Source: Acidobacteriaceae bacterium
GTDB taxonomy: Bacteria; Acidobacteriota; Terriglobia; Terriglobales; Acidobacteriaceae
DNA length: 41,439 nucleotides
Assembly: GCA_003160215.1 (NCBI GenBank)
Contig: PLQW01000006.1
Span: 865 to 42,303 of the forward strand
Direction: 5' to 3'
This document shows positions 35,959-41,439 of this stretch, piece by piece. Position 1 is the first letter of the stretch. Each line of letters begins with the position of its first letter. Made by a program: the position numbers and the translations under genes. The notes below the pieces were generated by a model, which was given only the letters and a program-made list of their open reading frames with translations, did no database searches and was not told the origin of the DNA.

Positions 35959-36306
35959 ATGGACATTCAAGCCATCGTTGCAGATCTCGAAGCCGAACGC
36001 AATCGCATCAACCAGGCCATCTCCGCACTTGAAGGACTTACTTCAACTGCACCCCGACGTGGGCGTCCGCCAAAGGCGACATCGCCTGGCGGGAGACGTC
36101 GCCGCATGAGCCCAGCCGCCCGAAAGCGCATCTCTGAGGCCATGAAGCAGCGATGGGCAAAATGGAAGGGAAAGTCCGCACCGAAGCAAGACAAGGCTAC
36201 GCCTAAGAAGATCACCGTTCGCCGTCCGATGAGCGCAGCCGCGAAGAAGAAGTTGTCAGCACTGATGAAGGCGCGTTGGGCGGCGAAGAAAGAGGCGAAA
36301 GCGTAA
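35959..36306 (+). CDS. Small basic AT-hook/histone-like protein
   Basis: A 115-residue very basic protein. A short N-terminal helix (1-28) precedes an AT-hook RRGRPPK (33-39) and two similar Lys/Arg/Ala-rich repeats of about 24 residues: RMSPAARKRISEAMKQRW and PMSAAAKKKLSALMKARW. The repeats resemble NUMOD3-like or histone H1-like DNA-binding units. It probably binds the DNA minor groove and may act as a nucleoid protein. AAAGGA precedes the ATG. The next gene starts directly at its stop. Confidence 0.75.
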   Translation: MDIQAIVADLEAERNRINQAISALEGLTSTAPRRGRPPKATSPGGRRRRMSPAARKRISEAMKQRWAKWKGKSAPKQDKATPKKITVRRPMSAAAKKKLSALMKARWAAKKEAKA

Positions 36307-37098
36307 GTGTCTTCCTCATCCTTCGGAAAACACGCGAGTGGCGCGACGAGTGGCCAGTCTGCAGTTCCCGAGCCGTCGTTCGCCGAGAGGGCACGCACGT
36401 TGATGCACTCAGGCCGCATCGGCAGCCTCTCGACGCTGTCGCGGAAACAGCAAAGTTTCCCCTTCGGATCATTGATGCCGTATGCGCTTGACGGCCAGGG
36501 GCGTCCAATTTTCCTGATCAGCACGATGGCGATGCATACGCAGAATCTGCAAGCGGACCCGCGCGCCAGCCTGTTTGTGACCGAGCCTGACGCCAGCGGC
36601 GACCCGCTTGGTGCATCCAGAGTCACGTTGATAGGGAGTGTTATCAGAATACCGGAGCCAGAACTGGCTGCCGCACGTACGGCCTACTTGACGCGCTACC
36701 CAGACAGCAAGTATTGGGTCGATTTTGACGATTTCTTCTTTTACCGAATGGATGTATTGGATGTTTATTACGTGGGCGGCTTCGGAGTGATGGGATGGGT
36801 AGCTGCCTCGGAGTACTCCCAAGCACAATCTGATCCCCTGGTTGAGCACAAGGGCGACATCATGCAGCACATGAATGCCGACCATAAGGATGCGCTCATC
36901 CTGCTCGCGAAACGGTTTGCTGGGATTGAGACACAGGAGGCGGAGATAACCTCAATCGATCGCCTCGGCTTCCACCTACGCCTGAAAACGCAGGATGGCG
37001 TGAAAGGAACTCGGGTCGCATTCTTGCGGGAAGTTAGCGATCCGTCAGAGACCAGAGAAGTGTTCGTCGAGATGGTGCAGCAGGCTCGTCAAGAGTAA
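36307..37098 (+). CDS. HugZ-like pyridoxamine 5'-phosphate oxidase-fold protein
   Basis: The GTG start directly follows the AT-hook gene stop. The 263 residues contain an FMN-binding split-barrel domain (about 25-170, with RIGSLSTLS, LFVTEPDASGDPLGASRVTLIG) and a C-terminal DUF2470-type domain marked by HMNADHKDALILLAKRF. This two-domain layout is that of HugZ-type heme-degrading and related flavin or heme-binding proteins. It appears to be chromosomal housekeeping and not part of the defence region. The substrate cannot be decided from sequence. Confidence 0.85.
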   Translation: MSSSSFGKHASGATSGQSAVPEPSFAERARTLMHSGRIGSLSTLSRKQQSFPFGSLMPYALDGQGRPIFLISTMAMHTQNLQADPRASLFVTEPDASGDPLGASRVTLIGSVIRIPEPELAAARTAYLTRYPDSKYWVDFDDFFFYRMDVLDVYYVGGFGVMGWVAASEYSQAQSDPLVEHKGDIMQHMNADHKDALILLAKRFAGIETQEAEITSIDRLGFHLRLKTQDGVKGTRVAFLREVSDPSETREVFVEMVQQARQE

Positions 37099-37195
37099 GC
37101 CGGCCGGCCTTCCGGGTGGACTTGACGAGATGGTTGCCGAGTGCGGCTACTCCTCTGTGCACACCGGCGGTAAGGCGAACAGGCGATCTGCGACC

Positions 37196-37587
37196 CTACC
37201 CGAAAAGGGCACTCTGAGCTGGCGATGAGTTATGGCTCGGCACAACGCATTCCGGGTCATCGTTCGTCACTGAGTTAATTCTCGTACTTACCGGAAAGCA
37301 TTTCATTTGCGCCGCGTCGAACGGCACCAGAACCTCCGCAAGCGCCTTCACATCGTTGAAGCCGGGATCGAGCCACAAATCGTAGCGCTCTGGACGCAGA
37401 ATTACCGGCATTCGGTCGTGTATGTCCGCCAGCAGCGAATTCGGCGTGGTGGTCAGAATCGAGCAAGACTCAATCACAGCGCCGGCCGGGTCTCTCCACC
37501 GGTCCCACAACCCGGCAAATGCAAATAGGGAATCGTCCTGCATTCCAAAGTGAAATGGCTGCTTCTCTTTCCCGCTGCGCCGGCCGA
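37196..37587 (-). CDS. yedK: SRAP (YedK/HMCES) gene, 3' exon after group II intron
   Basis: The C-terminal half of a SOS response-associated peptidase. It has KEKQPFHFGM, FAFAGLWDRW, the SCSILTTTPN segment and the catalytic-type His in IHDRMPVIL. The upstream part is at 39732-40068, on the other side of the intron. The frame is open further into the intron (to 37660), but those residues are intron sequence. Removing 37588-39731 joins the two halves in frame, with codon TTC spanning the junction. SRAP proteins bind abasic sites in single-stranded DNA through Cys2. Confidence 0.85.
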
Positions 37588-37658
37588 GTGGGGAGCCAAC
37601 GTTGCCGTTAGCTCCCCCTCTAAGAACCGTGCTTGAGAGTTTCCACCTCACACGGCTC
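37588..37658 (-). ncRNA. Group II intron domains V and VI
   Basis: Domain V at about 37622-37658 reads GAGCCGTGTGAGG, then a GAAA-like turn, then CACGGTTCTT on the minus strand, the classic catalytic hairpin. Domain VI (37589-37620) has arms GGGGAGCTAACG and CGTTGGCTCCCC around a GCAA tetraloop. The arms pair along their full length, with no clear bulged branch-point adenosine. Confidence 0.8.
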
Positions 37659-37679
37659 AAGCCTTCTCAAACGCCCAGC

Positions 37680-39155
37680 TCATGAACGCGTGCGGTGCGG
37701 AGCGACGACGGTGCGCCGGGTTAGGTATGGTTCCCAACTGGGATCGTAAGGATTCAGGCCAGACCGAACCTGAACATGCCTTACGATTTTCACGGAAGAT
37801 GCATGAAACAGGCGGACACGATATAGCCAACCGTCTGTCCCGTCAGGCTTACCGAAGAACCACCAATCGCGGGTTCCTACACGCTCGAAATACTTCTGCT
37901 TAATCCAGTGACGCCCCTTGCGGGGATGACGGGCTTGCGCCCAGTGCCATAGCATCCTGAATATCGCATCATCGAGTCGCGCGAAGATCCGTTTGGACAC
38001 GACGTGGCGATGGTAGTTCGCCCATCCTCGTATAACCGGGTTTAGTCGGTTAGTAAGAACATGTGCCGCACTACCGATGTGCTCTCGTATGATCTGCTTC
38101 ACTTTGGAAAGGATCGACTCGATGCTCTTCCTCGCGGGCTTGATTAAGAGCTTCCCGTTCGGATAACGCCGGACGTTCTGTCCAAGGAAGTCAAAGCCGT
38201 CCCGCACATGCGTGATTACGGTCTTTTCTGGAGAAAGGACCAAACCCCGTTCTAGCAGGAAGGATTCGACCAGCGGTTTGACTGTCATTTTCAGCAACTC
38301 TTCCGAGTGACCAGTAATGACAAAATCATCCGCATAGCGAATCAGATGTACCTGCGCAGCCCGACCGCGTTCGGAGCCTTTGCCTCGCAGCGGGAAAGAT
38401 TCCCGAAGACGACGTTCGAGGCCATCGAGCGCGAGATTGGCCAGCACCGGAGATATGATTCCGCCCTGCGGTGTGCCAGAGATCGTATCGAAGAACACTT
38501 GCTTCTCAAGGTAGCCAGACTCTAGCCACTTGCGGAAGATCGCCTTGTTCAGTGGAACATTGTCGAGCAACCACTGGTGGCTGATGTTGTCAAAGCAGCC
38601 CTTGATGTCGCCTTCGAGCACCCAGCTGGGATTCTGATGACAGAGCGTTTTGAAACATTGTTCAATAGCATCTGCGCACCCTCTTCCCCGCCGGAAGCCG
38701 AAGGAAACTCCATCCGCAAGGGTTTCCGCAACCGGATCGAGTGCCAGCAGATACAGCGCTTGCATGGCTCGATCCCGCATCGTCGGAATCCCCAGGGGTC
38801 GAAGTTTTCCATTGGCCTTCGGAATGTAAATTCGCCGCAGAGGCATGGGATGGTAGCCCCGTACCCTCAGTGACGTCATACCCTGAAGCTTCTTCTGTGG
38901 TGTGTCCCAGAGTTCACCATCAACCCCGGGTGTCTTTCTGCCGTCGTTCTCTGTGACCCGGCGAATGGCGAGTAGTTTGCCACCTGCCGAGTGTGTGAGA
39001 AGATGTTGCAAGGCTCGCACCTTGTTCCACTTCTTTTGCTGCACCGCCTTCACAATACGCGCCTGGAGTCGGCCAATATTGCATTCGATGTTTCGCCATT
39101 CAACAGCGTCCCATGCCGAAGCACTATTTAGGATTGCACCAGCTTGCGCCGTCAT
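37680..39155 (-). CDS. ltrA: Group II intron reverse transcriptase/maturase, lacking endonuclease domain
   Basis: A 491-residue intron-encoded protein. The reverse transcriptase domain has RRIYIPKANGKLRPLGIP, GFRRGRGCADAI, GTPQGGIISPVLANL and the catalytic YADD. The maturase (X) domain follows, with FLGQNVRRYPNGK and NPVIRGWANYHRHVV. The protein ends soon after NPYDPSWEPYL, where many relatives continue into an HNH endonuclease domain. This copy therefore lacks the En domain and may use nicked or replicating DNA to move. It helps the intron fold and splice. All catalytic RT residues seem intact. Confidence 0.93.
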   Translation of the reverse strand: MTAQAGAILNSASAWDAVEWRNIECNIGRLQARIVKAVQQKKWNKVRALQHLLTHSAGGKLLAIRRVTENDGRKTPGVDGELWDTPQKKLQGMTSLRVRGYHPMPLRRIYIPKANGKLRPLGIPTMRDRAMQALYLLALDPVAETLADGVSFGFRRGRGCADAIEQCFKTLCHQNPSWVLEGDIKGCFDNISHQWLLDNVPLNKAIFRKWLESGYLEKQVFFDTISGTPQGGIISPVLANLALDGLERRLRESFPLRGKGSERGRAAQVHLIRYADDFVITGHSEELLKMTVKPLVESFLLERGLVLSPEKTVITHVRDGFDFLGQNVRRYPNGKLLIKPARKSIESILSKVKQIIREHIGSAAHVLTNRLNPVIRGWANYHRHVVSKRIFARLDDAIFRMLWHWAQARHPRKGRHWIKQKYFERVGTRDWWFFGKPDGTDGWLYRVRLFHASSVKIVRHVQVRSGLNPYDPSWEPYLTRRTVVAPHRTRS

Positions 39156-39731
39156 CTGCTGATCCCATTAAGCCGATTTGCCAAGTTCTCTCGTGACGGA
39201 AGACCAGGAGGAAGTCTGCTCGCTTTCGCGCCGGGTAATATCGCAACCCGTATTCCGGCCATTACAGTCGGACGTTTGCTTTTTCCTCCATCCTCTACCC
39301 GCATCGCTGTTGCGTGGCCTTGCGGCCTAGCTACCCAGAAGGGAACGATACGGGCTTACCATGTTCCCCATGCGTGACCAAGTGGTTTAGGTCCCTCCTG
39401 CGATACCGGCGGCCTGTTTGCCCATGACAGGTGAGAATGGAACACCTGTGCCAGCCGCAACGCCGGAGCCTAACAGCATCTTTGGCTCCTTTATTCTTGA
39501 CGATACTTATAGAGGTTTGCATCTGCTGACCATGCCACTCACCCTAGCCCTTATCCGCCTCGATGCTGGCAGAAGTACCGTCTCCTCGCGGTTTCGGCAC
39601 CCGTCTTTTGCGACGGCGGGATACATTTTCCGAGGGCTTCTAGACGATTCGTTTCCGAATCGCCATACCTCGTAGAGTACTGCCAATGGGATGACAGGTC
39701 CGGTCGGGTCGTGCTCGCCGGACAATCACAC

Positions 39732-40068
39732 ATGCGACTTCATGTCGCGACCACTCAAAGAATCCGTCCGCAGGAAGCAAGCACCGACGGCTCACGAAGG
39801 AATCTCGGAACGCGGGCTTACTCGCGACCGTCTCCGCGCGAGCATTGATTGTCTTGAATCCGATACTGGCATCGCTGGCCCAGGACGGAATCAGGCCCCA
39901 GCGAGCTAGTGAGAAGTGCCGCTCTGGTCTGGATGGATCTTGGCGAATAATTCCGACAGGCTGAGAAGGTGCGATGTTGTAGCGAGGTTCCCAATCGACC
40001 TCGTTGTCGGTCTCGAAGTATTCCGCGATCAATTGCTTGCATCTGGACAAACGATAGCGGCCACACAT
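39732..40068 (-). CDS. yedK: SRAP (YedK/HMCES) gene, 5' exon before group II intron
   Basis: The N-terminal half of the SRAP gene. It starts at ATG 40068 with AGGAG six bases upstream; the longer frame to 40146 runs into the neighbouring gene and is not used. MCGRYRLS places the catalytic Cys at position 2, exposed after Met removal. PRYNIAPSQ, LARWGLIPSWA, INARAET and RRCLLPADGFFEW are family hallmarks. Translation without splicing would run to a stop at 39640. The gene follows the DUF2784 gene by 22 bases and is close to dinB, so this corner is devoted to DNA damage. Confidence 0.88.
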
Positions 40069-40090
40069 CACTGACTCCTGAGATCCAATT

Positions 40091-40489
40091 CTAATCCGAT
40101 GGCCCGGCCCTCCCCGCGATCCAGACCTGCCGTCCATAGAACGCAAGATTCAGAGCGCAGATGATTACCGCCGCAATAGTTAGCGTGGTTGAAGAAATAT
40201 CCGGATAAACCAGCTTGTCCAAGTAGTGGAGCAGGAACCCGCCCTGGGCGGGCTCGACTCCGGCGTTGCCTTCGAGCCAGTTCTCCAGCACAGTCAAAGG
40301 ACAAGGCCAAGGAAGCAGCTCCGTGAGGATTCCCCAGACAAGAGAACCGACATGCAGCCAGCGAAGGATCGGGTGCGAGCGTGTCAGTAAGACACCGAAA
40401 ACGACCCACAAAATGAACAGCGCATGCAGGCAGAGAACAGAAGTTGCGAGTGCGGAATAGAAATTCGAAGCAAGAACAGCTGCATGCAT
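40091..40489 (-). CDS. DUF2784 membrane protein
   Basis: A 132-residue inner-membrane protein with about four hydrophobic segments. It matches the DUF2784 pattern: LHALFILWVVFGVLL near the start, then WLHVGSLVWGILTELLPWPCPLTVLENWLE, a GGFLLHYLDKLVYP segment and a last membrane helix. The function of the family is unknown. It is the upstream gene of the SRAP gene and diverges from dinB across 91 bases. Confidence 0.85.
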   Translation of the reverse strand: MHAAVLASNFYSALATSVLCLHALFILWVVFGVLLTRSHPILRWLHVGSLVWGILTELLPWPCPLTVLENWLEGNAGVEPAQGGFLLHYLDKLVYPDISSTTLTIAAVIICALNLAFYGRQVWIAGRAGPSD

Positions 40490-40580
40490 CTCTAAAATCT
40501 ACAGCAACGATAGTTAATGATTCGCCCGGTCCGCGTTCACACTAATCTGGGACCCAGAATAGTATTGTTGTCGGAAGATT

Positions 40581-41439
40581 GTGCGAAAAATCATCCATTG
40601 CGACATGGACGCGTTTTACGCTTCGGTCGAGCAGCGCGATGATCCGCGGCTGCGCGGCAAGCCCGTGATCGTTGCTTGGCAGGGCAATCGCTCTGTCGTC
40701 TGCGCTGCTTCGTACGAGGCCAGGAGCTTCGGTGTGTATTCGGCCATGCCAGCAATGCGAGCCGAACGCTTGTGTCCCGACGCGATCTTCGTACCCCCGG
40801 ACTTCATACGCTATCGCGCGGTCTCACGCAGCGTGCGGGAGATCTTCAAGCGTCATACAGACCTGATAGAACCACTGTCTCTCGATGAAGCATATCTTGA
40901 CGTCACCGAGAACAAGACCGGGTTACCCACAGCTACCGTGGTAGCCCGCACGATCCGTGAGCAAATCCGCCAGGAGTTGAATCTGACAGCGTCTGCGGGA
41001 GTGGCGCCAAACAAGTTTTTAGCAAAGCTCGCCTCTGACTGGCGCAAACCGGATGGGCTCTTTGTCATCCAGCCTGGGAACATAGACACGTTTCTGCTGC
41101 CATTGCCGGTTGGACGCCTGCCTGGCGTCGGCAAGGTTACGGGGGAGAAGTTGGCAAAACTTGGCGCCCAGACGGTAAAGGACCTGCGAACTCTTGACGT
41201 GGGCGTACTCGAACAAAGCTTTGGCCGCTATGGCCAGCGGCTGCACGAGCTTTCACTCGGCATCGACCGCAACCAAGTTGTCCCTGACAGGCCCACGCAA
41301 TCTATATCCGTCGAGGATACTTTTGAGCACGACGTGCTGTTGGCAGAAACTGAGCCAATGATCCGACGCCTTGCAGAAAAGCTTTGGTCTGCTTCGAGCA
41401 AAGAATCACGGATGGGGCGCACGGTTGTCCTCAAGCTGA
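40581..41439 (+). CDS. dinB: DNA polymerase IV, 5' part (3' end outside window)
   Basis: The frame is open from GTG 40581 to the window end (286 residues visible) and continues beyond it. IIHCDMDAFYASVEQ carries the first catalytic Asp and the palm/finger start. SLDEAYLDVT holds the catalytic Asp-Glu pair. GVAPNKFLAKLASDWRKPDG is the family signature, and a helix-hairpin-helix (LPGVGKVTGEKL) follows. The little-finger domain begins near SISVEDTF. It copies past damaged bases. GGAAG precedes the GTG. No clear LexA box was seen in the short upstream gap. Confidence 0.95.
   Translation, partial: MRKIIHCDMDAFYASVEQRDDPRLRGKPVIVAWQGNRSVVCAASYEARSFGVYSAMPAMRAERLCPDAIFVPPDFIRYRAVSRSVREIFKRHTDLIEPLSLDEAYLDVTENKTGLPTATVVARTIREQIRQELNLTASAGVAPNKFLAKLASDWRKPDGLFVIQPGNIDTFLLPLPVGRLPGVGKVTGEKLAKLGAQTVKDLRTLDVGVLEQSFGRYGQRLHELSLGIDRNQVVPDRPTQSISVEDTFEHDVLLAETEPMIRRLAEKLWSASSKESRMGRTVVLKL

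Larger units (their letters stand above)
37588..39731 (-). mobile_element. Group II intron inserted in the SRAP gene
   Basis: A 2144-base intron on the minus strand. The 5' end begins GTGTG at 39731, matching the group II GTGYG rule. The 3' end is taken at ...CCCCAC (37588), matching the AY rule. It encodes a reverse transcriptase/maturase at 37680-39155, and domains V and VI follow at 37588-37658. These borders restore the SRAP frame exactly. The sequence ATGCGG on the minus strand at 39299-39304 could pair with the last exon bases (TCGCAT) as EBS1, which is a weak prediction. Domains I-III occupy 39156-39731. Confidence 0.85.

Noticed and set aside
39640-39731. Apparent continuation of SRAP 5' half past the exon border
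   Set aside because: These residues are translated intron sequence that ends at a chance stop; the family similarity stops at the splice border.
1-41439. CRISPR array expected from the CARF domain
   Set aside because: No regularly spaced direct repeats and no cas genes were seen. CARF domains also occur outside CRISPR, as in RtcR.

Overview
The window is a bacterial accessory region of moderate-to-high GC, probably from an Acidobacteriota-like soil bacterium. That assignment is a guess from the housekeeping genes at the right end (HugZ-like protein, small AT-hook protein, DUF2784 protein, SRAP, DinB) and was not tested. No rRNA, tRNA or CRISPR array was seen.

Layout. (1) 1-584: the 3' end of a small HNH nuclease gene followed by about 300 bases with no gene that can form several hairpins. 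(2) 585-4126, minus strand: three genes (zinc-ribbon protein, PD-(D/E)XK-like protein, unknown 630-residue protein) behind a near-perfect sigma-54 promoter. (3) 4181-5741, plus strand: an RtcR-like regulator with a CARF sensor domain, a sigma-54 AAA+ domain and a Fis-type HTH. (4) 5723-29181, plus strand: sixteen co-directional, tightly packed genes behind a second sigma-54-like promoter. They encode a histidine kinase, a receiver protein with a possible HEPN RNase motif, a small protein, an HsdM-like N6-adenine methyltransferase, two unknown proteins, a 1377-residue P-loop NTPase, another unknown, a NurA-like protein, an HsdS-like specificity protein, a HerA ATPase, a small PD-(D/E)XK-like protein, a Ser/Thr kinase with TPRs, an SF2 helicase and two small proteins that share a repeated module with the helicase C-terminus. 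(5) 29747-33049: part of a PRTRC cassette (E, C, F, B, ThiF), a ubiquitin-like conjugation set usually found on plasmids and integrative elements. (6) 33087-36306: a HEPN-like gene, a GIY-YIG nuclease and a basic AT-hook protein. (7) 36307-41439: a HugZ-like protein, an SRAP (YedK/HMCES) gene split by a group II intron, a DUF2784 membrane protein and the start of dinB.

How the parts may work together (inference). The CARF-sigma-54 regulator lies between two operons that both carry sigma-54-type promoters, so it may switch on a defence apparatus when it senses a nucleotide or RNA-end signal. The main operon looks like a methylation-based defence system. HsdM and HsdS would mark self DNA. HerA, the NurA-like protein, the PD-(D/E)XK protein, the large NTPase and the helicase would act on foreign DNA. 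The two-component pair and the kinase would gate activity. It lacks PglZ (BREX), DrmB (DISARM) and a fused HsdR (type I R-M). The closest published system I can recall is the methylation-associated defence system (MADS), but the CARF regulator, two-component pair and divergent operon make this an unusually heavily regulated version, or a distinct system.
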